Assembly: GCF_029360765.1 (NCBI RefSeq)
Contig: NZ_JARKNA010000021.1
Span: 1 to 64,000 of the forward strand
DNA from: Terrimonas pollutisoli
GTDB taxonomy: Bacteria > Bacteroidota > Bacteroidia > Chitinophagales > Chitinophagaceae
Direction: 5' to 3'
DNA length: 64,000 bases
Positions 21,800-29,845 of the stretch are shown here, one piece after another. The notes beneath the pieces are model-generated. The model made no database searches. It had not been told where the DNA came from and saw only the letters and a program-made list of their open reading frames with translations. Within the stretch, counting starts at the first letter, position 1, and each line of letters opens with the position of its first letter. A program made the translations under genes and the position numbers.

Positions 21800-22876
21800 A
21801 TGGACAATTTATATAACCAGAAAGTGATCAGTGCCAACAATGTGTTTGCTGATTCCTTCCTGGATGCTAAAATTCTTTACCTGTACAGCTTCAACCTACT
21901 GCCCAGTATTAATTATATCGGGCAGATTGATGGTGAAAAAACTTTTGCTGCAATAAAGGAAAAGTTTGCAGGCAGCGTAAAGAATATACACCAAACAAGA
22001 TGGTACAAACGAAAGAAAAAAAAGTTTGAGTTTGACAAGACAATCATGATCCTGGATAATAATTGTGTGCTTGAATTTGATGAAGACTATTGTGAGGTAC
22101 TGCATGATGGAAGGCAGCCTGATTTTGTAGAAGCCATTTCAGCTATTGCTGTTCAGTTTAAAGAAAGACAAAGAAGGCAACCGCTGGAGATTAATCTTAT
22201 CGTACAGGCAAGAAACAGGCTGGAGTTAAAAGCTATGGATATCAAACGGACAAAGCTTGATCTGGATCTTTTTTATGAGGATGATTTTAAAGAAACTGAT
22301 GAAGTGATAAGAAAGAGATTAAGCCAGAGGAATGATAAAGGAATCGTTCTGTTGCATGGGTTGCCGGGCACAGGCAAAACAACATACCTGCGCTACCTGG
22401 TGGGTAAGATCAAAAAAAGAGTATTGTTCTTATCGCCATCAGTAGCCGGCAACCTGATGAATCCTGAGTTCATTGAATTGCTGATTGACAATCCGAATAC
22501 AGTGCTGATCATTGAAGATGCTGAAAACATCATCATGGACAGAAAACACAACAATAGTTCATCTGTGTCGAACCTGCTGAATATTTCTGACGGTCTGCTT
22601 GCAGACTTTCTGAATGTGCAACTGATCTGTACGTTCAACAGTTCGTTGACGATGGTGGACAATGCCCTGATGCGAAAAGGAAGATTGATCGCTAAGTATG
22701 AATTTGGAAAATTGGAAGTAAGGAAGGCGCAGAGATTGTCGAAACACTTTGGATTTGATACTATCATCAATCAACCGATGACCATAGCCGAGATTGCTAA
22801 TCCGCATGAGAAGGCGCAGCAAGTTGAAAAAATGGAAGTGGTTGGCTTCAGAAGACAGGCAGAGTTGATGAATTAA
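21800..22876 (+). CDS. AAA ATPase with a novel N-terminal domain
   Basis: A 358-aa protein. Residues about 20-125 form a domain homologous to the stand-alone protein at 18682-19110. Residues about 155-345 are an AAA ATPase module with Walker A GLPGTGKTT (about 187-195), Walker B VLIIEDAE (about 235-242), a sensor-1 like LICTFNSS, and arginines in MRKGRLIAKYEF. The ATPase part resembles small BCS1/FtsH-like AAA proteins. It lacks membrane segments. It sits between the DUF458 gene and further tRNA-like pieces, so remodelling of RNA-protein complexes is an attractive but unproven role. Confidence 0.82.
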   Translation: MDNLYNQKVISANNVFADSFLDAKILYLYSFNLLPSINYIGQIDGEKTFAAIKEKFAGSVKNIHQTRWYKRKKKKFEFDKTIMILDNNCVLEFDEDYCEVLHDGRQPDFVEAISAIAVQFKERQRRQPLEINLIVQARNRLELKAMDIKRTKLDLDLFYEDDFKETDEVIRKRLSQRNDKGIVLLHGLPGTGKTTYLRYLVGKIKKRVLFLSPSVAGNLMNPEFIELLIDNPNTVLIIEDAENIIMDRKHNNSSSVSNLLNISDGLLADFLNVQLICTFNSSLTMVDNALMRKGRLIAKYEFGKLEVRKAQRLSKHFGFDTIINQPMTIAEIANPHEKAQQVEKMEVVGFRRQAELMN

Positions 22877-22920
22877 GTTCTTTAAAATATTTCCTTCCTC
22901 TTTTAAGGATTAGGAATAAA

Positions 22921-23079
22921 AGCTTGCCTGACGGCAAGACTGGTATAGGCCTGTTGACGACAAACCAGGTTTATGTTTCGAAGAAGCATAGCAGTGCAGA
23001 CGCAGTAGCTATCTGTATGCTGTTGTTGCACCAGGATATGCCAGCCCAACCGCTGGTGTCATGGGTTCAATTCCCATTC
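22921..23079 (+). other. Scrambled tRNA-like segment with an intact 3' half
   Basis: It opens with the palindrome CTTGCC-TGAC-GGCAAG (22923-22938) and ends with an anticodon-like stem CCAGC/GCTGG, a 4-nt variable loop and the T-arm ATGGG-TTCAATT-CCCAT followed directly by acceptor strand TCCCGAC. No matching 5' acceptor strand GTCGGGA exists upstream. It occurs 7 nt downstream instead. Confidence 0.5.
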
Positions 23080-23091
23080 CCGACTGTAAAC

Positions 23092-23200
23092 GTCGGGATA
23101 GCTCAGGAGGTAGAGCACAGCAAGGAAGCGCAGGTTCGATTCCTGCTCCAGGCTTAGAATCTGGATAGCTCAGTTGGTTAGAGCACTACACGGCTAATGT
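23092..23200 (+). other. tRNA-like 5' half and a second 3'-before-5' junction
   Basis: GTCGGGA-TA-GCTC-AGGAGGTA-GAGC is a perfect acceptor plus D-arm 5' half, followed after 13 nt by a T-arm GCAGG-TTCGATT-CCTGC and acceptor TCCAGGC. Its partner ATCTGGA-TA-GCTC...GAGC lies downstream, then an arm CTACA-CGGCTAA-TGTAG. The order of halves is the reverse of a normal tRNA gene. Confidence 0.5.
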
Positions 23201-23589
23201 AGGATGAAAAGAAGTACACCGCTTCTCAAATGGTGATAGACATTAAAGCCAGGCTTATAAACCGGCGATGTTGAAGTACCATACAGTTTTTATACTGCGT
23301 GGTCATGGATACAAAGCAATCAGTTTGTTGCCTGCAAGTTGATATGCTGATAATGAAAGGTATAATACTCCGGTAATTAAAGAAGGTTTATCTGTTAAGC
23401 CTTAAGGTTATCGCACTGTTATAATAATCGTTATTCACCATCAGCTTCCGTAATAAAAAGATGGTTTATAAAACTGGCTTTATTAAAAAAGATGAACAGC
23501 GAACGGAACGATGAAAGGAGCGTCGCAACGAAGCTCAATCGGAGTTAATGTCGCTGGTAAACAAATAAAAAATTTTAAAACAAAGAAAG
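23201..23589. other. Non-coding stretch between tRNA-like pieces and slipin
   Basis: No reading frame of note. It contains a short hairpin AGAAG-TACACCG-CTTCT near 23210 and a GC-richer fragment near 23505-23540 that looks like part of a dispersed repeat. It probably belongs to the same transcript. Confidence 0.4.
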
Positions 23590-24693
23590 ATGAAACGTGT
23601 AAAAGTAAACGAATACCAGGTAGCGCTGGTATTTAAGAACGGAGCTTATCAGCGTGTATTGCTGACCGGTAAGTATTGGTTTTGGAAAAATGAAAATGTG
23701 TACGTGAATGATGTAACCAAGCCATTCGTTGCACCGGTGGAACTGAACATCCTGCTGAAGGATGCTATGTTGGCAGACATCCTGCATGTAGTAGAAGTAA
23801 AGGACAACGAGATCGTACTGCAATACGAAAACGGTTTGCTGAAACAGGTATTGACCGCCGGTCGTTACACTTTCTGGAAATCTGTTATTCAATACCAGTT
23901 CATTCGTGCTGATATTAGTAAGATTGAGATCACTGAAAACATTGATCGTACTGTTTTGCTGAGTAAGTGTGTTGTTCCTTATGTTCGTAACCTAAGTGTT
24001 GAGAACTATGAAAAGGCTGTGCTGTTCATTGACGGTAAGTTTGATAAAGTGTTGAACAGTGGTGTGTATTACTGGTGGAAGAACAACATTGCCGTTCATA
24101 TTGCCCGTGTAGATATGCGTCAGCAGCAATTGGAAATAAACGGCCAGGAGATCCTGACCAGGGACAAGGCTGCTTTGCGTATCAATGCATGGGCGCAGTA
24201 TAAAGTGACCGATATTGAAAAAGCCGTATTGATGAACAAAGAATACGATAAGCAATTGTATGTGGCTTTTCAACTGGCGTTGCGTGAATATGTAGCCGGC
24301 TACAGCTTTGATGAGTTGCTGGACAAGAAGGATAGCATTGCTCCTTTCATCCTGCAGCAGGTAAAACAAAAAGCTGAATCATTGGGTGTGGAAGTAAATG
24401 GTTTCGGTATCCGTGATATCATCCTGCCGGGTGATGTAAAGGAGATCATGAACCAGGTATTGATCGCTGAGAAAAAAGCCCAGGCGAACACAATTATGCG
24501 CCGGGAGGAAACCGCCAGTACCCGTAGTTTGCTGAACACTGCCAAACTGATGGAAGAAAATGCGATGCTGTGGAAGCTGAAAGAAATGGAATACGTAGAG
24601 AAGATCGCAGATAAGATCAGCAGCATCAGTGTAAGCGGTAATGGTATGCTGGTAGAACAGTTAAAGCAGATCTTTGTGCCGCCTAAACAATGA
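23590..24693 (+). CDS. Slipin / SPFH (band 7) family protein
   Basis: A 367-aa protein with an SPFH core at residues about 150-310: EILTRDKAALRINAWAQYKVTDIEKAV, LREYVAGYSFDELLDKKDSIAPFI, VNGFGIRDIILPGDVKEIMNQVLIAEKKAQA. The last of these is the classical slipin signature. The N-terminal 140 residues contain two repeats of an L-x-GKYWFWK / L-x-AGRYTFWK type, and a third copy reads LNSGVYYWWK. It lacks the N-terminal membrane hairpin of typical slipins, so it may be soluble or peripheral. SPFH proteins form large ring or cage assemblies. It is the last gene before the terminator at 24698. Confidence 0.88.
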   Translation: MKRVKVNEYQVALVFKNGAYQRVLLTGKYWFWKNENVYVNDVTKPFVAPVELNILLKDAMLADILHVVEVKDNEIVLQYENGLLKQVLTAGRYTFWKSVIQYQFIRADISKIEITENIDRTVLLSKCVVPYVRNLSVENYEKAVLFIDGKFDKVLNSGVYYWWKNNIAVHIARVDMRQQQLEINGQEILTRDKAALRINAWAQYKVTDIEKAVLMNKEYDKQLYVAFQLALREYVAGYSFDELLDKKDSIAPFILQQVKQKAESLGVEVNGFGIRDIILPGDVKEIMNQVLIAEKKAQANTIMRREETASTRSLLNTAKLMEENAMLWKLKEMEYVEKIADKISSISVSGNGMLVEQLKQIFVPPKQ

Positions 24694-24697
24694 TGAT

Positions 24698-24765
24698 GGT
24701 TGCCAGCCAGGTTGCTTCTCCCGCTTACAGCGGGATTGCAATGACGCGGCTGGCAACCTTTTCTA
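24698..24765 (+). terminator. Operon terminator with a repeat in its loop
   Basis: An 11-bp perfect stem GGTTGCCAGCC/GGCTGGCAACC (24698-24708 and 24748-24758) followed by TTTTCT. The 39-nt loop is a copy of a dispersed CAGGTTGCTTCTCCCGC...GCAATGACG repeat. It closes the array/AAA/slipin operon. Confidence 0.8.
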
Positions 24766-24820
24766 AACTATTTTTATAGCACAAACAAGATGAAATAAAA
24801 ATCTCTAATGAACTAACTGT

Positions 24821-25648
24821 ATGATCATTCTTATTCAATGTAAAGATAAAGTTGGCCTGGTAGCGGTTATTGCGCAGGTGATGGCCGGCAATGGTATCAA
24901 CATACTTTCCATGCGGGAACATGTAGACACCATCGAAGGACAGTTTTTTTTAAGACTGGCAACCGATTCGCATTCCGATGCTGGCAAACTGTATGATGAA
25001 TTAAAAGCAGTGCTGCCCGCTGATGCAGCTATTACTGTAAATCCGCAGCCCGAAAAGAAAATAGTGGTGATGGTGACAAAGGAGTATCACTGCCTCGGAG
25101 ATATTTTAATGCGCAATCATTTCAAAACATTGGGTGCAACGGTGCAGGCTGTTATCGGCAATCATGCTGTGCTGCAGGATATATGTGAAAGGTTTGCTGT
25201 GCCGTTTATACATGTCAGTCATGAGCTGAAAAGCAAAGAACAGTTTGAAGCGGAACTGGAAAGTCATTTGCAGCAATATGAATATGATTACCTGGTGCTG
25301 GCCAAGTTTATGCGCATATTGTCGCCGGCGTTTATTGCAAAGCATCCGCCGAGTATCATCAATATCCATCATTCATTTTTACCGGCATTTGTAGGAGCAA
25401 GTCCATACAAGCAGGCTTTTGTACGCGGGGTAAAATTGATTGGCGCCACGGCGCATTTTGTAACCAACAATCTTGATGAAGGGCCCATTATCGAACAGCA
25501 GATCATACCGGTCAATCATACGTTTACACCGGCTGCAATGGTTACTGCCGGCAAGGAAATTGAAAAAGCCGTATTGGCCAAAGCGCTGAAGATGCTGTTT
25601 GAGGACCGGGTGTTTGTATATAATAATAAGACGGTGGTGTTTGAATAG
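24821..25648 (+). CDS. purU: Formyltetrahydrofolate deformylase
   Basis: A 275-aa enzyme hydrolysing 10-formyl-tetrahydrofolate to formate and tetrahydrofolate. The N-terminal ACT domain (residues about 1-75) begins with IILIQCKDKVGLVAVIAQVMAG. The C-terminal formyltransferase-like domain has INIHHSFLPAFVGASPYKQAF and TAHFVTNNLDEGPIIEQ, with the catalytic Asn/His/Asp region conserved. Full length for the family. It follows the slipin terminator and is followed by the DinB-rtcB pair. A link to the tRNA-like island is not obvious, and it may be a bystander. Confidence 0.92.
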   Translation: MIILIQCKDKVGLVAVIAQVMAGNGINILSMREHVDTIEGQFFLRLATDSHSDAGKLYDELKAVLPADAAITVNPQPEKKIVVMVTKEYHCLGDILMRNHFKTLGATVQAVIGNHAVLQDICERFAVPFIHVSHELKSKEQFEAELESHLQQYEYDYLVLAKFMRILSPAFIAKHPPSIINIHHSFLPAFVGASPYKQAFVRGVKLIGATAHFVTNNLDEGPIIEQQIIPVNHTFTPAAMVTAGKEIEKAVLAKALKMLFEDRVFVYNNKTVVFE

Positions 25649-25766
25649 ATTAGTGGAGAAAATATGTATGTAGCCGGCCTCAGTACTAATGGCATCGTTC
25701 CTTGCGTCGCACACTTCGGGGTTCGGTAATTCTATTCGGCAAATTAAAATAGCTTTAAAAGCAAGT

Positions 25767-26339
25767 ATGATACAAGATGTAATTGATAGAATTGAGTGTG
25801 AATTGATCATAGCATTTGAAGATTTGGATTATTGGTTTGGAAGTCATGATAGTGAACTTCATTATTTGCCTTCAAATGGTGGATGGACAATAAGACAAAT
25901 ACTCGGGCATATTTCATTGACCAATCATTTTTTACTCATATTAGTCAGGAAAGGAACCTTAAAGTCTATTGAAATTGCGAGCAATACTGAATACAAGAAT
26001 TTGCTGGTTAGCTACGATCTCGATTGGGAAAAATTGAAGTTGATTGGTGAGCATAAATCTTTTGAATGGAATAGGCCTCAACACATGGAGCCGACAAATA
26101 AAATTTCATTAATAGAAGTGAAACAAAAGCTAATTGATCAAAAAGAAGAGTGCTTGTCACTCTTAAATCAAGTATCGAATGGTGAGGGTGTACTTTACAA
26201 AACTATGATGAGTGTAAACAATCTTGGTAAGATTGATGTGTATCATTATTTGTATTTCCTCGTACAACATATCAGACGGCATCTAATACAAATGACAAAA
26301 GTGAAATTAGAATTTGACGCTTTAAAAACGGAACAATGA
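25767..26339 (+). CDS. DinB-superfamily protein
   Basis: A 190-aa four-helix DinB/YfiT-like protein with segments LPSNGGWTIRQILGHISLTNHFLL (first metal-binding His), and HYLYFLVQHIRRHLIQM at the C-terminus (HxxxxxxxHxxxH pattern). DinB-fold proteins are metal-dependent thiol transferases or damage-inducible proteins of unclear activity. The ATG at 25767 is chosen; the frame upstream is repeat-derived. Its stop overlaps the rtcB start (ATGA at 26336-26339), so the two are translationally coupled. Confidence 0.82.
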   Translation: MIQDVIDRIECELIIAFEDLDYWFGSHDSELHYLPSNGGWTIRQILGHISLTNHFLLILVRKGTLKSIEIASNTEYKNLLVSYDLDWEKLKLIGEHKSFEWNRPQHMEPTNKISLIEVKQKLIDQKEECLSLLNQVSNGEGVLYKTMMSVNNLGKIDVYHYLYFLVQHIRRHLIQMTKVKLEFDALKTEQ

Positions 26340-27787
26340 ACAAACTTAAAATAACAGGAAAAGAACTACGATCCATCGGCTACCCTGAAGGGCCGGTGAT
26401 CAGCATTGCCATGAATGTGATGCAAAAGAATTTTAAACATGATACAAAGGAAGAAGTAATGGAGATTTTAAAAAGAATATTGGAAAAGCCGGAAGCTTTT
26501 AAAGACGATCAAAAAGTAGCAATGATAGCTGATCAGCTAATACCTAAGCCATCAGCGGAAGGTGCTGAATTATCTCTAAATAAAACAGGAATTCAATTCA
26601 ACGTCTTCGGGCAGGAGCATATCGAAGAAGGCGCCATGCACCAGATGTACACCGCTGCTAAATTGCCGATTGCAGTTGCAGGAGCATTGATGCCCGATGC
26701 GCATAGCGGTTATGGTTTGCCAATAGGTGGGGTACTGGCAACAGAAAATGCGGTGATCCCCTATGGAGTAGGAGTGGATATTGGGTGCCGCATGTGCCTG
26801 AGTGTATTTGATATGGACCCCAAAGAACTCGTACAACGTGAAAGTTATTTCGCAAGAGAGATCAACGAGGCTACGCTGTTTGGCAGCGGTGCACAATTTG
26901 ACCGGGCTGCCGATCATGAAGTGATGGAGAATGAATTATTTCACCAGTTGCCCTTGCTGAAGAATTTGCATGGCCGTGCATGGAAACAATTGGGTTCTTC
27001 CGGTTCAGGTAATCATTTCGTGGAATTTGGCGAAGTGGAGATTACTGAAAAAGATGAAGTGCTGGGTATTGATCCCGGAATGTATGTGGGCTTATTATCG
27101 CATTCCGGTTCAAGAGCATTGGGAGCAAATATTGCCAATCACTACACAAAGCTTGCTATCAGCAAAAGACGTTTGCCGCAGGATGCAAAGAATCTTGCAT
27201 GGTTAACATTGGATGAAGAAGAAGGCATTGAATACTGGAATGCGATGAACCTGGCGGGTGATTATGCATCAGCCTGTCATCATGTTATTCATGATAAAAT
27301 TGCAAAGCAATTGGGAAGAAAGCCTCTGAAGATGGTGGAGAACCATCACAATTTTGCGTGGAAAGAAAAATGGGAAGGAAAAGATGTAATCGTTCACCGT
27401 AAAGGAGCAACGCCTGCCGGTAAAGATGTATTGGGTATCATTCCCGGATCCATGACGGCGCCAGGTTTTATCGTAAAAGGAAAAGGTGAAGCGGCCTCTG
27501 TCAACTCTGCGTCGCATGGCGCCGGAAGAAAAATGAGCCGCACCAAAGCCATGGCTTCGGTTACTGATAAACAATTGAAAGATGAATTGCAAAAACACGG
27601 CGTAAAATTGATTGGTGGCGGCCTGGATGAATCACCATTTGCTTATAAGGACATCGAAGTAGTGATGAAGAGCCAGCAGCATCTTGTTGATATCGTTGGC
27701 AAGTTTACCCCGAAGATCGTAAAGATGGATGGGGCAAAACATAAACAGTGGAAGTCAAAATCAAAAGGAGAAATTAGTGGGGAATAA
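26336..27787 (+). CDS. rtcB: RNA-splicing ligase RtcB
   Basis: A 483-aa RtcB, the GTP- and Mn-dependent ligase that joins 2',3'-cyclic or 3'-phosphate RNA ends to 5'-OH ends. All metal and nucleotide ligands can be placed: Cys151 (VDIGCRM), His227 (GSGNHFVEFG), His256 (LSHSGSR), His337/338 (ENHHNFAWKE) and the guanylylated His394 (SASHGAGRKMSR). No archease gene is visible nearby. It is coupled to the DinB gene and lies 1.6 kb downstream of the tRNA-like array operon. A repair role on cleaved tRNAs is plausible given this context (inference). Confidence 0.95.
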   Translation: MNKLKITGKELRSIGYPEGPVISIAMNVMQKNFKHDTKEEVMEILKRILEKPEAFKDDQKVAMIADQLIPKPSAEGAELSLNKTGIQFNVFGQEHIEEGAMHQMYTAAKLPIAVAGALMPDAHSGYGLPIGGVLATENAVIPYGVGVDIGCRMCLSVFDMDPKELVQRESYFAREINEATLFGSGAQFDRAADHEVMENELFHQLPLLKNLHGRAWKQLGSSGSGNHFVEFGEVEITEKDEVLGIDPGMYVGLLSHSGSRALGANIANHYTKLAISKRRLPQDAKNLAWLTLDEEEGIEYWNAMNLAGDYASACHHVIHDKIAKQLGRKPLKMVENHHNFAWKEKWEGKDVIVHRKGATPAGKDVLGIIPGSMTAPGFIVKGKGEAASVNSASHGAGRKMSRTKAMASVTDKQLKDELQKHGVKLIGGGLDESPFAYKDIEVVMKSQQHLVDIVGKFTPKIVKMDGAKHKQWKSKSKGEISGE

Positions 27788-27795
27788 TGCCCACA

Positions 27796-27847
27796 GCGGT
27801 ATTTAGCTGTTAAAGAAACTCTCGGTTGAATACCGCTACCTTTTATA
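27796..27847 (+). terminator. Probable terminator after rtcB
   Basis: GCGGTATT (27796-27803) pairs with AATACCGC (27829-27836) around a 25-nt loop, followed by TACCTTTTA. The T-tract is weak. Confidence 0.5.
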
Positions 27848-28271
27848 GCGTTGTCATTTCCCGCAAACCATGGTATAGTCATAAATATTCTTGATTCAAA
27901 TCGCCAACCCGCATCATGGTTTACCTGATTCTGAAGGATTGTTTTCACCCTTCCTATAACGCGATCTCCATCTTCTCAAACCGTTAGTCGAATGACAGAT
28001 TTAACGCTTTATCCGGGCCTTTGAGTGGGCTTTGACCGGGATCGACCATATAGCAAAAAGCAACCTGTCTTGTACAATTCCGGCCAAAGCGGCCGAATTG
28101 GTAACAAACAGCTTTTGTGTTATTAGTTGGCATAAATGGCGAAAGCGGCCGGTTGGTTTTTAATCGCTACAGGTGCTTTGTATTCTTGTTGTGCAATTGC
28201 AAACATCATGATGCGGCTTAAACAGGATGTGCCGGTAAACATGCTGATCTTTTTACTTTCAATTTTTAATC
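27848..28271. other. Intergenic stretch with a short palindrome
   Basis: No convincing gene. A near-palindrome CGGCCAAAGCGGCCG lies near 28083-28098. A 60-codon frame at 28136-28318 overlaps the next gene in another frame and is probably chance. Confidence 0.4.
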
Positions 28272-29027
28272 ATGGCACAACAAAAAGGGATAATCCCACT
28301 GAGAGGAACAATCGGTAACATCACATTTTATAAATCGGGTGATGGATACCTGGCCAGGGAAAAAGGCGGTATAGATGCTCAACGTATCGCTACTGACCCG
28401 GCTTTTCAACGAACCCGTGAAAACGGGGCTGAATTTGGCAGGGCTGGTATAGCAGGAAAAATTTTAAGAACTGCACTACGATCCTTGCTTCAAAACACGG
28501 CTGACAGCCGGATGATAGCCCGGTTGACAAGGGAAATGATGAAGGTGATACAAGCAGATGCAGTGAATGTAAGAGGCATGCGCAACGTCATCGATGGCGA
28601 AGCGGAATTGCTGGAAGGTTTTGAATTTAACAGTAACGGTAAACTGGGCACTACATTATTTGCCCCTTATACCAGCACTATCAACAGGGTGACGGGAGCA
28701 CTGACGATTCAAATTGCATCCTTCATTCCAGCCAATATGATTGCTGCGCCCAACGGGGCCACTCATTTCAAAATAGTATCGGCCGGAGCCAGTATTAATT
28801 TTGAAAATGAAACCTACGAGGTGGTTACCAGCAGTACTGCGGAATTACCCTGGAATGGAGTTGCTACTGCCGTTATCAATCTTGATAATACTGTAGCTGC
28901 TAACAGCACACACCCCCTTTTCCTTGCTTTAGGAATTGAGTTTTACCAGCAGGTAAATGCGGTATTGTACCCGTTGAAGAACGGTGCCTTTAATGCGCTT
29001 GCACTGGTAAAGGTGAACGGACTGTAG
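28272..29027 (+). CDS. Uncharacterised Bacteroidota protein (MAQQKGIIPL family)
   Basis: A 251-aa protein of a family I recognise only as hypothetical in Bacteroidota. Its N-terminus is characteristic: GIIPLRGTIGNITFYKSGDGYLAR, then FQRTRENGAEFGRAG. The N-terminal part is basic and resembles a small barrel or nucleic-acid-binding loop region. The C-terminal half (about 125-250) is beta-rich with a bacterial Ig-like pattern. There is no signal peptide. The two small membrane-protein genes follow on the same strand after a 370-bp gap. Confidence 0.65.
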   Translation: MAQQKGIIPLRGTIGNITFYKSGDGYLAREKGGIDAQRIATDPAFQRTRENGAEFGRAGIAGKILRTALRSLLQNTADSRMIARLTREMMKVIQADAVNVRGMRNVIDGEAELLEGFEFNSNGKLGTTLFAPYTSTINRVTGALTIQIASFIPANMIAAPNGATHFKIVSAGASINFENETYEVVTSSTAELPWNGVATAVINLDNTVAANSTHPLFLALGIEFYQQVNAVLYPLKNGAFNALALVKVNGL

Positions 29028-29399
29028 AGACTTTACCTCCGACGCTTCGGTCGGAGCCAGACATTATCGTCTGGCCTAAATCCCTCTCCATCCTTCGACA
29101 AGCTCAGGAGAGGGGCTTTTAGAGAACCTCACCTCCGACGTTTGGGCCGGGACGGGGGACGTTTCGAAGAATTCAATTTTCGAGATTCAGCAATGAAACC
29201 GGGAGGCTTGAGTTTCATGATCCGTATCAAAGGCCATTCTTCCTAACAGAGACAGCTATCATACCTGATACAAACTTAAACCAGTGAATACCGATCATAT
29301 CATTCAACCATGACCGAACCCGGTTTCATTATGAAAAATCATTGTTCAAATCCCGGTTGAAAAACCAATCTATTTTTTAACCCTTTCAATCAAACTAAT
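29028..29399. other. Gene-free stretch with three short hairpins
   Basis: CTCCGAC-GCTTC-GGTCGGAG (29038-29056), CCAGAC-ATTAT-CGTCTGG just after it, and a CCTCTCC...GGAGAGG hairpin near 29090-29117 follow each other. These are dispersed intergenic hairpins of the kind seen elsewhere in the window. The rest shows nothing recognisable. Confidence 0.5.
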
Positions 29400-29615
29400 A
29401 TGAACAAGGTTGCAAAAAGAATGAATAAACCCACGCCAAGGTTTTTCAGGAAGCTCAGGAATATTGGCCTTGCTATGGCAGCCATCAGTACGGGTGTGCT
29501 CGCTGCGCCAGTAGCTTTACCGGTAGTTGTAACACAACTTGCCGGTTACCTGGCGGTAGCAGCTACCGTTGCCAGCACCGTGAGCCAGACTGCGATTAAA
29601 AATGAGCGGTACTGA
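29400..29615 (+). CDS. Small membrane protein, 71 aa
   Basis: A 71-aa protein with a basic N-terminus (KRMNKPTPRFFRKLR) and a hydrophobic Ala/Val-rich stretch covering about residues 25-60 that may form one or two membrane helices. No family is recognised. Its TGA stop overlaps the start of the next small gene by one base (TGATG), so the two are coupled. The layout recalls holin-like or phage-remnant pairs, but there are no other phage genes. Confidence 0.55.
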   Translation: MNKVAKRMNKPTPRFFRKLRNIGLAMAAISTGVLAAPVALPVVVTQLAGYLAVAATVASTVSQTAIKNERY

Positions 29616-29794
29616 TGAACGAGCATTCCTATACCAAAACAGGAACTGTTGGGGGAACCATTACTATTTTACTGGCGAATATCAATAGCGGAGATGTGAT
29701 CAAAACAGCGGTACTGGCTGGTGTTGGAGCCGTTGTAAGTTTTGTGCTCTCGCTGTTGCTGAAGGAACTGGTAAAATGGTGGCGGCGACCTTAG
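29615..29794 (+). CDS. Small membrane protein, 59 aa
   Basis: A 59-aa product whose start overlaps the stop of the preceding gene by one base. It has a hydrophobic segment VLAGVGAVVSFVLSLLLKELV and a positively charged end (KWWRRP). With the preceding gene it forms a two-gene unit ended by a strong terminator at 29819. The function is unknown; a holin-like or toxin-like membrane peptide is one possibility. Confidence 0.55.
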   Translation: MNEHSYTKTGTVGGTITILLANINSGDVIKTAVLAGVGAVVSFVLSLLLKELVKWWRRP

Positions 29795-29818
29795 CATTTG
29801 ACTCCTAAGAAGGTGAGA

Positions 29819-29845
29819 CCCCGTCGAAAAGACGGGGTTTTGTTT
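29819..29845 (+). terminator. Intrinsic terminator
   Basis: 7-bp stem CCCCGTC/GACGGGG with a GAAAA loop followed by TTTTGTTTTTT. It ends the small membrane-protein unit. Confidence 0.85.

Noticed and set aside
24821..25648. PurU as a component of the tRNA-like island
   Set aside because: It is a standard folate enzyme behind a strong terminator, so position alone is weak evidence.
18682..27787. Prophage or integrative element explaining the tRNA array
   Set aside because: tRNA arrays occur in phages, but there are no integrase, capsid, terminase, portal or tail genes and no attachment-site duplication that I could see.
28136..28318. 60-codon frame with hydrophobic residues
   Set aside because: It overlaps the start of the conserved gene at 28272 in another frame and has no recognisable family.
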